Positions 35,895 through 48,519 are shown, counted from the first letter of the stretch. The stretch is DNA of 64,000 bases from Metarhizium brunneum (GCF_013426205.1 NC_089427.1:744001-808000); one strand, 5' to 3'. Numbers and translations are program-made. Notes: generated from the sequence alone by a model not told the origin.

Positions 35895-36406
35895 ATGGTA
35901 TTATAAACTCCCAATTCTCAAATTACAATAATATCCAGCGTTGACAATTCTCACCTTTCACTTAGGTGTTCATACTCGGCGTCAATTTCAATGATGGAAA
36001 GCTCGTCAAGGTAAGAATACCAAAGCAGGCGCCATTTATGCGCTGCTTGAAAGGAGGACAAGAGCGCTGACAATGTACGGAATTGCTGCTACAGAAAGCT
36101 CTCGAATCATTCTATGCTCTAGGATCAACGACATCCTCCCGCATCATGGCCAAATACTCGATCCACAAGCTCGCAAAAGTCGGATCCCTTACCCCCCGAA
36201 CAGTTACGTCCCTGACAGCCGAATTATCACAAATGACGATTGAAACCGACGCAAGGCGGATAGTACAAGACAATATCAGAAGATTAAAAGACATTGGGTC
36301 ATATCGCGGTCGACGGCATGCCATGGGCCTGCCGGTGCGCGGTCAGCGAACACGCACGCAGACGGCCACGGCCAACAAGCTCAATAGAGTTGATCGCAGA
36401 TCATAA
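35895..36406 (+). CDS. sws2: Mitochondrial small-subunit ribosomal protein uS13m (Sws2)
   Basis: Exons 35895-35897, 35966-36010 and 36095-36406 give 119 residues. The first coding exon is just the ATG; after the 68-nt intron the protein continues VFILGVNFNDGKLVK, then KALESFYALG after a second intron. The rest shows the S13 fold: helix-turn segments (RIMAKYSIHKLAKVGSL), DNIRRLKDIGSYRGRRHAMG and the basic tail PVRGQRTRTQTATA that contacts 16S-type rRNA at the subunit head. The length and lack of a long presequence fit fungal uS13m, which is imported into mitochondria. The start model is supported by the strict conservation of MVFILGVNF in fungal homologues as I recall them. Confidence 0.9.
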
Positions 36407-39363
36407 GTCCTCTGCAGCACGTAACCGACTTTCTCAACTACATTTGGACATGTAGGGCTCGAATATCTACAACTATTGAGATACAAGGCGAGCTCATGAC
36501 AAGGCGGACGCCACACCTGCATGCGGCATCAAATCAACAAGAAAATCCCTACGCAGCAAGCACTTTCTGGAGGAAAGTTAAGACTGAAATCAGGGTCCAC
36601 ATCCATGAAAGCCATGATCTGTTGCACAGAAGTGTTTATATAATAATTTGTATGATTAAGTGAGCGAAAAAGACGGCATCGAGGTCTGATTTCAAAAAGT
36701 ACACAGACCCCTCGTTATGTACAAAGAATAAACGATTTTCTACCTGTGTAAATCGATAGCAGGCTGGTCAGGGTCATCTTCCACCATGGGCGCGTTTTCT
36801 ACCTTCATGCACGCAGATACGGCATCGACTTCTTGCCACACGCCAGGCACGCTGTGACCAACAATTTAGGCGGCATCACGGTAACTGATGCTGTCCCTCA
36901 ATAAGGCAGCACTCACGCCGGGATACTTTGCTATGTCTTCAAATGCCTTGGACGTAGAGTCGGTGCTACCAAAGTCGGTTCCAATTATCAATGTGGTCAC
37001 AGCCAATGCAATTGCCGATTTCCATGATATGTTCGACACCTCGATCCAAAGTTGCGTTGGCAGCATCATTCTCAGGCAGGCCATTCCCCTGACCAGTATC
37101 TACGCACAAGATGAAGCCGGGCTTAAAATTGGCTATAACAACAGAGTTTCACTCCTTGGTCAGCTCGAGAGATGCTGTCCTTGACGTTGCGAGGGTGCGA
37201 GCAGATGCTGTAAGCAGAGCTGTGGGAAATGATCGTGGGTGCGACACTGCTCCGTCGATGCATCGTAGAAAACAACATGAGTTACTCCTTCACGGGCAGG
37301 TACAATACATAGTGGGCATGCGCGGAGTATCCTTAACCGCAAGGAAGGCAAAGAAAGAAAAGACGACTGGTGGTTTTGTTATTTGAGAATAGCCGAGTGA
37401 AAGTTGAGCCGCCATGTGCTGAATGATCGTCGATGCCGATTAGCGTCAAGGACATTTGGAGCGGGCATGCTTTGTCAGAGCTAGAGGACTCGGTTGAAGG
37501 GCTTGATCCGAATCTTCACGTGCTCGAATGTTCCAGGAAAACACAATTGCTCTGTATGTTCCAGCGCCAGGCGGAGAGAGAACGATGAAAACGGGCAGCG
37601 TCTATTACTATACGGCTATTTGGTCAGCTTGTCTACATAACGTTAATAGTTGCCATCGCACACCCGCCAGCTATCACGGTGAATGCCAATGCGCGGCGTC
37701 TCTTACGTCACACGAAAAGAGCAGCAGCAGGCTTAGACCGGCTAAATTCTCCTTGCACGGCTGGGTGCTCAAGCTCCTTTTTCAACCAGTGACCTCAAAC
37801 CACCCTGTACCTTTGTAGGCCAAGGCTCCCGTTTTGTGTCTTGTGGGCACATGTCTAGGGAGCACAGAGAAACGAGACGTCAGGGCTGGTTGAGGGACGT
37901 CACACGGATTGTCTCGAGTGCTCGGTTACAGAGCGCCTAGGTACTTGGGTCCTTGGATGCACCAGTTGGCCCGTCCAGAACCTGGTGATGATGATGCAGC
38001 ATTGATTGTTCAAGAGCGTCAGGCCGTCGTTTTCTTTTGTCACCTCGTTGGGTCCGTGGTCCGTGTCCGTGTTACTCGGGCCGTTCGCGCCCTACCCGCG
38101 AAGATGCCCAAAAACGAGGCAATTGCCAATCAATTCGCCCGCCCGGTCTTGTGATTGACATCTGGAGGTTGTGAACATCTCGCACTGCATTTCGGTGTGT
38201 GGTCACGGACTCATAGCCCATGCCAAGGACCCCGACCGTTGAATCTGCCCACTGCCGCCTGCTTGTTCACCTTAAGTACCAACATTGGGGAGCTGGGGCA
38301 AGTTATTTAGGTTGTACCTAGGTACTCCGTACTTGATGTCCGTACCTGGCCCTGTCGGCACTTCAACAGTGGGCGCCAAAGTCACCGCCAGTTCCATTAA
38401 TGTCGCCTGGTTCATCCGAAGACCCCTGGCTATCAGCCACCATCGGCCGGTCAACGGTCACCTCGGGGCCCAACTTGAGAGAATACTCCGTACGTACGGT
38501 CCGTATTGCAGAGTGCGCCTGGCATTTTGTTGCTACTGAACACCGGCGCCAGCCACATTCATCAACGTGGGAACCACACGTGCATCCACATGCCAGTCTG
38601 TGGAGGCTCTGCTCAGCTCAGTAGGTCGCGCACACGCAACATTTTTGGACCAGAGGTTAACAACATTGAATTGATGGCACACTTGCAGGTGTGGGCCCTC
38701 GCCAACTGGCCGTGAACAATGACCAGCCCCTGAGGCAATCCCCTGCTGGTCTGGTCTTTTCTCAACTGTGCCTAGTGGCCAGCGACGGGTCTGGGGTCCA
38801 ACGACAAAGCTAGCCGCAGCTGAGCAGCTCCCGATGTCCTAGCTGGCCATTCACACTCGGGTCCAGTGCTGCCGTGTGGGCTCCAGCCTTCTCTAGCTCT
38901 ATTCATCATCTCCATCTGCAATCTCCAACTCCGTCCGCCGTGCACTCTTCACTCCTATCCACATTCTGCAGACGCTCTTTGTAACCTCTGTCCTTAACTT
39001 GCGCCGGTTGGACTGCTGTATGCGTGCTTAAACCCATTTTAAACCCCATTCCTTATCTTCAAAGTCGCCCTTCTTCATTAGAACTTGTTTCATTACCGTC
39101 CGATCTTGACGCCGCCCTACCACCGCCAGCTTGCCCAGAGTTCGACTAGCCGACGACGTCAACGTTTCGAACCCGGTTACCTTGCTAGCCCAGAACTCGC
39201 CGGTATCTTGATCTGAGCAGAGCATCCTCTTCATACCATTGACGTTCGATCGAACAGGCAGAGTTGGCCATTGCCTTACACTATTTCGCCCCCTGGTGGC
39301 TTTTCTTGAATAGTTCGCGCCTGGTATTCCGTTGTGTGTCTGGCCCAGCTGAGTACGAGAAAA
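36407..39363. other. Gene-poor stretch (3 kb)
   Basis: No gene is assigned. Minus-strand frames around 36.7-37.2 kb look partly protein-like but contain a stop and a phase mismatch. Two TACTCCGTA copies lie at 38323 and 38484. The last part holds the promoter and long leader of the RhoGAP gene. Confidence 0.45.
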
Positions 39364-42175
39364 ATGCCGGGCTTTGCAGACTCGTTCTGGTCGAGCGACT
39401 ATGCCGCAGGTACGTTGAGAAGGATCCTAAATAAATGCCAAGGGGTCAGAAGTCTCATTGCGACCTGCATTGCCCAATGATCTAACGCGTAAACCATAGG
39501 ACTCGGCGTCCTGTTTGGCAAGCTCCAGCAAGGTGTAATGGAGAATCGCCAGGTCCTCACAATAGCCCGTTTGCGCGCCGAAGCCGAAGAGACTTACGGT
39601 CAGCGTCTCTCGGATATCACGCCATCTGCAGACAGGGTCAACGGCGGTTTCTCAAGAGATGACGGTGCTACTGTACGAAAGGTTAGTTTTTTCCCTTCTT
39701 TCTCGATATTGTCTTGCATTTACTGCCTAGGTAACCCAACCCACATCAACGTTCCGACCAGCTACTTACAGCAGGCTTTTACTATATAGGCTTATGATGG
39801 AATGCGAGCAGAGATGCAAGACGCCGCACGGAGTCATCAACGAATCGCTCAAAATATCCGAGACTTGGTTATAAATCCATTCTCCCGCTGGTGTGATGCC
39901 CACGAAGCCCGTGTACAGGATTCGCAAGACGAACTACAGAGCCATGTTAAGGCGCATGACCGCCAATCCGATGCAGTTCGCAAGTTGCGATCAAATTACT
40001 TCAATAAGTGCCGTTTGGTCGAGGATCTAGAGGAGGAGAACAAGCTTGGATTTCAAGACCCAGAAACCAGCCCGAAGTCGAACCAACCAAACATTCCCGA
40101 GATTAAAGTCCAGCCTCTCAAAGAAGAGGAGGATCCCGATGATGACGAATTGTACGAAATCGGTGACGATGTCTATCAACCCGAGCAGCTGAAAAAGATC
40201 CTCTCAAATATGCTTTCCACCATCAAGATGGGCGAGACCAAGGTTCCCATTCTTGGCACATACTTGAATACATCAGCCGGTTCTGACATTGTCGAGTATC
40301 TCCAACGCAGCATGGGCATTTCGAGTGTGAGCTACGCCGAGCGAATTGGCCAGGATCTCGTTACAAACGGCTTCTTGCGCCTTATCGGTAATGTTGGCAG
40401 CACATTTGCCAACAGCTCCAAAATGTTCTACCAATGGCGACCAAAGGCATTCAAGTGCGCCGGACTGCCCGAGAAAAAGTTGAATAGAACCTTTTCACTC
40501 CCCGCCACGGGATCCGATGGAGGGTCAGACTCGCCTGTTGTTGGAACAGTCAGTGAGTATCTGGCCAATTGGAATGTACTCGGGACTAGGGATCCAAATG
40601 AGACACCCTCCATGCGTCTGCAGCGCGAGGCTCGAGAAGCCGATGACAAGTATAAAGCTGGTGTTCGCAAGCTTGACGAATTGCGCTGTGGGCTCGAGGA
40701 AGCCATTTTCCTCCATCTGAAGTTCCTCGAACGATGTGAGCTCGACCGACTCAAGGCTATCAAGACAGTCATCCTCGATTTCTCCGGGAGCATTGGTAAT
40801 GTCATTCCTAGCTTACAGTCGACCGTGGACAAAATGGTCTTATTCCAGGAGACTGTGCAGCCCGCCGGTGATCTACGTTATTTGTTGGAGAATTATCGCA
40901 CGGGAAGCTTTGCCCCGAGAGTCGTGGTGTATGAGAATTACTATAACAGGGTTGACGAGCAGACATTCGGTGTTGACCTCGAGGCTCGTGCAAGAGCTGA
41001 CAAGAAGCGCGTGCCCGTCATTGTGACAACGATTTTGACCTATCTGGATCATCATTACCCAGACCTGGAAGGGGATGAGGCTCGCCGAGGAGTTTGGCTA
41101 GTTGATGTCCCTCTCGCACAAATCCATAAACTTCGGGCCAAGGTCAATAATGGCAAGACCATCTCGTCAGACGTTTTTGATGAGTTCGATGTCCCTACTG
41201 TAGCAGGACTCCTGAAACTGTATCTATTGGAACTCCCTGGTAAGCCTTTTCTGCAAAATCTCACCTCCTAAGAGACCTTGCCTCCCCCGCTCTTTCTTCT
41301 TCGTGACCGCTAACATTGCGATTTCAGATTCACTAGTTAGCGCCCACGTCTACGAAATCATCCGCACGATTTATACAACGCCCACGGCAGACGGTTCGGA
41401 AGCATCCCGCGTTGCCGTTCTCCAGCAGACATTGTCACAGCTGCGCCTGACCAACATCGCGACTCTCGACGCCTGCATGAATCATTTTACTCGCTTGATC
41501 GACCTGACATCTGCGGATGAAGAATACGTTGCGTCGTTGGCTGCGTCGTTAGCCTCTTCCATTCTCAGACCACGAACCGAAACCTCGCTTACGCTTGAAG
41601 AGAAGCATGCATCTCGACTGGTACGGGATTTATTTGCGCACAAAGACCCAATTTTCAGTGAACTTAAACGCATGTCCACATTGAGTCATTCCGCATCTGT
41701 GGGAAGCAGTCGACCTCGGGCTGTAAGCACTGATGAGAGTAATAGAAAAGCTCTCATGGAGGAACGCAATCGTGCTTTGGTAGAAAAGGCGACCGCCTCG
41801 CGAAGTCGAGCAACCAGTCCAGCACCAGGCCCCCGTGGCCACCGGCGCGATAGGAGCAGTGGAGGACCGGACACTCGGTTCCCCATCCAGACCAGCCCAA
41901 CAACGGACCGGAATCGTGTCAGTTTGGGCGGCATTGAAGGCCGGTTAAAGAGATCCTCTTTGGATGTGCCTGCGCTCGACGGCGGACCACCTTCTGATGG
42001 AGTAAATGGATCGCCTCAGGGTAAAAGTACCGACAGCGATGGCAGCGACAAGCGTGATAGCGGTAGCCGCGCCGGAACCAAGTTTATTGGCGGGAAGAGA
42101 GTGCCGGGGACCCCTCCCCAAGAGAGCACACCCTCGAGGGGAGTAACACTAGAGGACAAACCCATGGATGACTAG
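39364..42175 (+). CDS. RGD2: F-BAR/DEP/RhoGAP protein, Rgd2-like
   Basis: Exons 39364-39409, 39500-39681, 39790-41239 and 41328-42175 join to 841 residues. Order of domains: an FCH/F-BAR region at about 5-200, opening MPGFADSFWSSDY and continuing with GKLQQGVMENRQVLTIARLRAEAEETYGQ; a DEP domain at about 215-300 (GSDIVEYLQRSMGIS; FLRLIGNVGSTF); the second F-BAR half; a RhoGAP domain at about 460-670; and a disordered Ser/Arg-rich tail. This architecture is that of yeast Rgd2, a GAP for Cdc42 and Rho5, which bends or binds plasma membrane at growth and septation sites. At the place of the arginine finger (GIFR in most RhoGAPs) the sequence reads GVWLVDVPL, so the catalytic Arg appears replaced by Leu. 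Membrane-curvature binding is expected; GAP activity is uncertain. Confidence 0.88.
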
Positions 42176-42746
42176 TAATCCAACCATGGAAAGATACCCC
42201 TTTGTGTGTTTGTTGATGGAGGTTTTAACAGAGCTGGTTAGTTGGATGTTTGGGAGTTTTTTTCTTTCTTCTCTTGTTTTCAACCAGGATTAGCAGGGAA
42301 AAGGACATGTATGAGGATGAGCGTCGAGTACGTATGTAGACACTGTTGGTTGGGTTATCATGGCTGCCACGTTACTCTTCTTTCTTTTGTACTATTGCAT
42401 AGTATCGACACAGTGCGTACGGGTCTTACGGAGCTATGAGATATGGTCAAGTTGAACTGTGCATTGTATCCGCGCGGTAGCGTTGTGTAAGGTGCTGGAA
42501 GGAGTATATAAAATAAAATAACCGGTACATATTATGACCCCTCGCCTTTTTGGCCAATCCACCGACACCTTGCCGCCGCGTGTGAATGGAAAAGCGGCAG
42601 CAGGTTGCTCAAGGCTGCCGACAGCACAAATAAAACAAAGAGTGCTGGGTGCACATTTTTCAAATTCCCACGTGTATGAATGCTATGCTAATCTGTTCAT
42701 GCCGAGACGAAGAAGGCCCAAACGAAACCCTCAGCCTCTAGCACAG
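42176..42746. other. Convergent 3' region
   Basis: 571 bp lie between the stops of the RhoGAP gene and the AP-3 delta gene. Only 3' UTR-like sequence is seen. Confidence 0.55.
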
Positions 42747-45700
42747 CTAACTCAAGTCCTCAATCTCAGCCATCTTCTTCTTCTTGACAGTCTTTTTCTT
42801 CTTCTTCGGCAAGACGACATCATCAGCTGTGACGCCAGCACCGCTACCCGCCGCAGCCGTATCTGCCATCGAAGCAGTCTCTGCCATCGAAGACGTTCCC
42901 ACACCCTCAGGCTCTTGGCCAGGTGTCTGATCCGGTTCCTGTGCCGGGTTGACCTTCTTCTTCTTCTTTTTCTTGGGCTTCACTTCCCCATCAGGGCCGA
43001 GTGCCCCCTCTGCCGTCTTCTTCACCGTCCTCTTCTTTTTGACAATGGTACCTTGGGCATCGACCCCGTGGGCGACTTGGATACGCTCGTTGGCGCGTTG
43101 CATTTCCAGTCGCAGCCTTTCCACTTCCTTTATGGCTTGCTGCATCTCTGCTTCCTCGCGTTGCTTCCGCTCGTAGTCGAACCCGTTGGCCGGAGCGCCC
43201 TCGAGACTGAAAGAGCCAATGTGGCTCGAATCCACTTGCAGCAGAGAGTGTTTGGCTTTCTTGCTCTTCGCCTTTGTGAGGATATCAGAGTTGTTTCCAG
43301 AGTCGTGTTGCCGGATGCTATCGCCATCACTGCCCTCGAGAGTCTCGTCGCTAGCAATGACAATCTTTTGCCGTGGCTTAGCCTGCGACCTGGGCCCTGC
43401 GTGGGCGGTCGGGGTCGCCATATTGTCACGATCAAGTTGAATAATGGGTATAGAGTCAATATCGAGATCTGGTCCGTTGCTGGTCTGGAGGATATTGTGT
43501 ATCGGGGTAGATTCTCGGGTTATCTCGTCGCTGGGTAAGTAGTATGGATCGTCCTTGTTACGTTCAAGGCGCTCTGCCTTGCGCCGTGCGATGATATCGG
43601 CATCGAGATAGCTCTCTTCACTTGCCGGCTGCTGATATGACCCTATCGTTTCATCGATCGGATCTGCGAGTCTGCTGATTGCGGGAGCTGAGGATGAAAT
43701 GGCAGTGGGGGCCGGCCGTTGGCTGTAGTAGACTTCAAATTCATCCGACTCATCGGCATCAAGAGCCACGAGATCTGCAGGAGACAGCAGATTGGTCAGG
43801 TTAGAGTGAATGGGCTCGTCAAGGTCTATTCCTTCGGCCATTGGTACGTTGCGCTGCGCTCCCTGAGCAACGGAATTGAGTTCTGAACCTTTGAACAGCG
43901 ATGGGATTGCCTGGGTGAGAAGAAGAGGAGAGTCTTGAAACGCCTCGTCCGTTGATGCAGGTTGCCCGGAAACAGCCTCAGCAGTAAGTTTTAACAACTC
44001 TACAAACTCGACTGCTCGCTCTTGCACCTCAAGATTTGGATGCAGTGCCAACGGCTCCGCCACGTGCAGGATTCTAGCAATGAGGAGTGATATCCGTGAT
44101 TTCCACTCAGCAGTCCACGGTCGTGTTTCGTCACCTGCAATGGTGGCGAAGATCTTGGCAACCGCGAGAAGCGACGTAGCGCAAACTTCGGGTCTTGCAG
44201 CACGAGGAATGAGCTGAAGTAAACTGTTCAATGTTCCATCAGGGTCTTGCAACAGGATGGCATATTCTCCCAGGAGCCAAGCAACCGAACTCAAGACTCC
44301 AGATGTGACCTTGTGGCCAGTGGGAGTGTCTGCGTTAAGTTGAGCTACGATGGTAAAGCCAGCGCTCACTGCAGTAGATCTCATAGCTCGAACTTTGACT
44401 GCGACGTTTCGCAACTCATCCCCTATTCTCCCTGAGACATCCATCGAAGATAGTGACGATAAGGGAGTACTCTCCGAGTCGAGCTGTCTTGGGACAGGTG
44501 CCATGCGAACGAGCTGAGTCAATACATCGATATACCAGTCAAAATCCAAGACATTAGAGTAGTTGTCCTTTGAACATATAAACAGTATTCTTCTGATGAT
44601 GTCGATCATGTAATCTTCAGGCAGTGGCGGTGCTTGTTTTTCAACTTTTGTAGGCTCAGTGATGGCCACGTGAGCTTCATCATTAGAGTCCGAGCCAGAA
44701 CCGAATGAAGGAATTCCTGGTTGACTTCTCTCCTTTGTTGGAGCCGAAGATTTGAGTTGCTTCATCAATCGGCTAACAACCGGTATCAAGTTGTCGCTAG
44801 TAACAATGCCTTGAACCAGGTCCAGTGCTTGTATTCTAATGGTGATATCTGAACTGTCAAGACAATCCAGAATGACGTCGTCCTGTTCCGCCACTAGGTG
44901 AGGGTGCGTGGCAACAATCTTGTTGAATGCCAGCAATGCCACGTATTTGACTACCGAAGATTATCATATTAGTCAAGTGCTGGACAATATTTGTTCGCAA
45001 AGTAGACCTCAGACTCACGATTTGGATCACCATTAATCATGACCATCCCTCGCAGCTTCTTGACGCAGAGCGTCGCAATCTCATCCGTATCTGCAGTGTC
45101 ATCTGTACTTCCAAGAATACCGCCTTGGATAATTCCGTTTATACACTCGTAGAGCAGAGACATGGCAGGTGTCGTCGCTATTATATTTGTCAAGGGTGGC
45201 AACAACTTTCGAACCAGTCGGGGTTCGAGAGGTGTCAGAGTAGCAAACTAGCGAAGGGTAAGCATGTCAAAGACAAAATCCAATGTTGTGCGCCTAAACA
45301 TACCAGCTTGATGAGCTTGATGGCCATCCAATTATTTCCTCCATCAACAAGGAGCTCGAACAATCGGGGGGCAAGTGGGAGAAAGTCGTGGGGTCTCCGC
45401 CACCCCAACTCGCATACCACGTTCACGATGGCCGCCGTTACGCTTGGGTCCTCATTAGGGTCCAACAATCGTTCCTTGATTTTGGGCCACGCCGCTCTCA
45501 GGGCTTCTGGATACACAAGCGCCAACCGATATAGCGTGACCAGCGTCTTCTTTCTGATATTAGAATGGCTGTGCCCCAGCCGAGGGAGGAGATCGGAGAG
45601 GGTTGAGAGGGCCAGGGATGGCGTAATGACGTGCGGAAGTGTAGCGATAGGGAGAGAAATAACTGTTTGAGTAGACGACCCGATGTCCTATGCCATATGA

Positions 45701-46279
45701 GCCCAGGTTAGTCGTTATTCAAATGGGCTGTTGGCGCGAGCTAGCAGCTTGCAAAATGTAGAGTTTTGTTTGGAAAGAGGTATACCTTTTTCAACAAGTT
45801 GGTGGCCAGCATGAGAACCTCGGTATCCGGTCGAAAGCTCTGTACTGCTCCCAAATATCCCACTCGCTTCTGGTGGTATTTGGGGGATGACATGACCTCC
45901 AGAACATGGAATGACGCCCAAGACATGTCGTAGCCTAGCATCTCGAGGTAGACGAGCTTTAGAAGAGCTGTCGCTTTGACGTCTAGCCAAGAGAAAGTCA
46001 CATAATCAGCACACATTATACAGGGTATATGATGAGTCGATCTCTTGGATAAATAACCTACCCATATCCGGGCTGCGAACTTCGGCCCGGCAATCTTTGA
46101 GGTTCTTTTGAATGAAGTCTTTGCCGGCCCCCTTGTTGGTTCGGAGGCCCCGAATGAGGTCGTAGAGCGATTTTTCGAACCTGCTCAGCTCCGGTCAGCT
46201 TCTGGTTCAACATGTTGCCTCTACCCACGCGTGGTGAGTGACGGAGTTGTCGTCGGGGTTTTGTAGATTCGCCATACAT
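42747..46279 (-). CDS. apl5: AP-3 complex subunit delta
   Basis: Six coding exons close in frame to 1044 residues: 46278-46279, 46062-46180, 45786-45982, 45304-45687, 45019-45247 and 42747-44950. The start codon itself is split: AT ends exon 1 and G begins exon 2, which reads FEKSLYDLIRGLRTNKG, the universal N terminus of delta adaptins. No in-frame ATG exists in exon 2 and an in-frame stop precedes it. The adaptin HEAT solenoid fills about 1-600 (KATALLKLVYLEMLGYD, SSPKYHQKRVGYLG, NDIRKKTLV-like repeats). A hinge and a Lys-rich C terminus follow (KKKKKKVNPAQ, PKKKKKTVKKKK). AP-3 carries cargo such as alkaline phosphatase and the SNARE Vam3 from Golgi or endosomes to the vacuole. Confidence 0.93.
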
Positions 46280-47148
46280 TGTCGCGAGCTCGAATTGCCC
46301 CGCGCCTGGGGCGACGAGAGCTTCGTTGTAGATGCGATGCTCTGTGTAATGCCCTAAGCCGTGGTTAGATCCGTCGCGGAGTAGTCGACCGATTCATCAT
46401 GCGTCGGCGGCCGGTGTTGTCCTTGTTGAAGTGGGTAGATGCGTGCACAAGTGTCATCAATGACCGACATCTAGGTGACGGTCTCGTGCGGGTGGGAGCC
46501 TTTCGAGGTGGAGATTAAACGACCGGACTCCGGATGCAGGCCCTACTCTGCTTTGGAGCCTCTGGGATATGAAGGACAAGGTTGTGTGGATGTCGTAATG
46601 TGGCTGTCAGGTAATTCAGTGAGTGCACCGGGATTTGGTCGATGCATGGGGATTCAGGATGTCACATGTGCAAGTGTCGAGTCTGGTACTTCTTGACTCG
46701 AGGCTTCAGGTCCCTTCAGGAGCCCTAAATGGCAGCTAGCGGGCAAACGAGCATTAAAGCCGCCTGAGCCCGGCAGTCTACAGCGGCACCTGGGGCTCCC
46801 AGTTTTGACATACTACTAGCCTGGGTACTGGTTGGCAACCCACCAATGCCCGACCGCCAATTGACCAGACGTCAATCCACGATCCATCCATCTAGTCTGC
46901 TTCTAAGCCTTAATTTTCCGCGTCCAGATATTGTGCCAACCACGGCATCCTTCCGCCCTCTTGCAAATAGAACTACTTTCGGCGGCCCCAATCAAGACAA
47001 TGGCACTTCATCAACTGCTTACACTCGTTTAAATCGCCATATTCACCGTTCAATCCGTCGCCCCCGCGGCAATTCCATCGTGGCCCTCCTCCCACTCGTC
47101 CTCCCAGACACTCCCGCCGGAAGATATTCCAAACCTCACTTAGCGTCA
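46280..47148. promoter_or_regulatory. Divergent promoter region of AP-3 delta and COQ10
   Basis: 869 bp separate the two starts. A frame continuous with COQ10 extends upstream to 46846, but it is Pro/Ser/Arg-rich and unlike a presequence; it is taken as leader sequence. Confidence 0.5.
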
Positions 47149-47778
47149 ATGTCTTTCCGTACCGCCGCTCGCCGGCTCCCATTGAGGGCTTCAGCTCCCT
47201 TCCACGCTGTTTCAACACCGTCCAGCTGCCGCGCATTCTTCAGTCTCCCCGGCAGCACACCCGGCAGCGACACCCAAACCATCACGGCCACCAGAACCCT
47301 GCCGTATGCCCAACAACCCCTCTACCAACTCATCTCCGATGTCGACTCCTACTCCTCCTTCGTCCCCTACTGCGCCCACTCGCGCGTGACGCAATGGTCT
47401 CATCCCGACGAAAATGGCCGCAAGTGGCCAACGCTCGCTGATTTGCACGTTGGCTGGGGCGGATTCAACGAAGTCTTTACAAGCCGATTGCGCTGTGTCC
47501 CCGGCGTGTCAGTCGAAGCTGTCAGCGGTGATCCCGCTTCCGCGGATGCCAAAGCAGCTTCGGCCGTGTTCAAAAGCCTCGTCACAAGATGGCATCTGAA
47601 GCCAATTTGCCAGCATCCTTTGCCGTCCACCGAGGTCCACCTAACCATCAAGTATCAGTTCGTCAACCCGTTGTACGCAGCTGTTAGTGCCGCAGTCTCT
47701 GACAAGGTTGCTGGTCTTATGATAGAAGCCTTTGAAAAGAGGGCGTTGGAAGAGTTGAACTATACACAAAACCAATGA
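47149..47778 (+). CDS. COQ10: Coenzyme Q-binding protein COQ10
   Basis: A single exon gives 209 residues. The chosen ATG starts a classic mitochondrial presequence (MSFRTAARRLPLRASAPF: Arg-rich, no acids). A START/polyketide-cyclase-type domain follows from about residue 40, with the family's YAQQPLYQLISDVDSYSSF and VPYCAHSRV at its beginning, a WGGFNEVFTSRLRC strand pair and the C-terminal long helix (KVAGLMIEAFEKRALEEL). COQ10 binds ubiquinone in the inner mitochondrial membrane and is needed for efficient respiration and Q biosynthesis. Length fits fungal homologues. Confidence 0.92.
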   Translation: MSFRTAARRLPLRASAPFHAVSTPSSCRAFFSLPGSTPGSDTQTITATRTLPYAQQPLYQLISDVDSYSSFVPYCAHSRVTQWSHPDENGRKWPTLADLHVGWGGFNEVFTSRLRCVPGVSVEAVSGDPASADAKAASAVFKSLVTRWHLKPICQHPLPSTEVHLTIKYQFVNPLYAAVSAAVSDKVAGLMIEAFEKRALEELNYTQNQ

Positions 47779-48519
47779 ACCAAATAAAACATCAACTCCA
47801 TATTTAGCTTAGACGACTGGCAGTCATGCTCCTGGACAGGACCTAACGATGCGTTGCTGTATATTCGTACATACGTCACCGCCGCATCCACCCTCACATT
47901 TGACATTAAGAATCAAAGAGTTCGAGAGGAATACATCATTATAGAGTATAGAATAGACTAAAAGCGTGTAATATATAATCAGTTCCTAAGCCAGATAAAC
48001 AAAATCGCTATCCAAAACGTCCATATACCAAAGCGCCAAGCAAAAGAGAAGTGCTCGATTTCGCTGATTCAAAAGCTACCCCCATCCGTCCGCTAAATCG
48101 ACCACGTAAACCAGGGAGGGGAGCAAGGAAGAGCAAACAGAAAAAGGAATAGATCAGGAAAAGGGGAAAAAATGGTGTGCACCAGCCCCTTCTCACATCG
48201 CTTCCTGCCCGCATTCCCTGAATGTGAACAAGCCATCCTTTCTATGCCCACGCCTTTTATGACCTGTCCAAGTAGCATAGCTTGCCGCCACATGCTTGAG
48301 AGCACCACGTCGTCTGTACTGGGATGGTCTGGTAATGCAGAAGAAAGATTGAACGCAGATAAAACAGCTTATTATTTAAACTAGAGGGGAATTCACGTTG
48401 CGCAGAATCAAGAAATGCCGGACATTCCAAAATTCAAGAAGACTCGCTGTGGTATCACATGATGAGTAAAATCCGTGGTCATACATCGTCGTTGGTGCGA
48501 TCGGCACCGTCTCCGTCAA
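47779..48519. other. Convergent 3' region
   Basis: 741 bp lie between the COQ10 stop and the 3' end of the coiled-coil gene. Apart from 3' UTR-like sequence nothing stands out. Confidence 0.5.

Noticed and set aside
36866..37084. Hsp70-like start (LIIGTDFGST) on the minus strand
   Set aside because: The resemblance is limited to about ten residues. The following splice joint is out of phase and no further Hsp70 motif is present.
39160..39190. TTCGAACCC as a reverse-strand tRNA T-arm
   Set aside because: The stem does not pair; it lies in the leader of the RhoGAP gene.
42534..43538. 334-codon plus-strand frame
   Set aside because: It is the antisense shadow of the AP-3 delta C terminus, whose frame is supported by homology.
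46846..47148. 101-residue N-terminal extension of COQ10
   Set aside because: It is unlike a mitochondrial presequence or any COQ10; the internal ATG starts a typical presequence.
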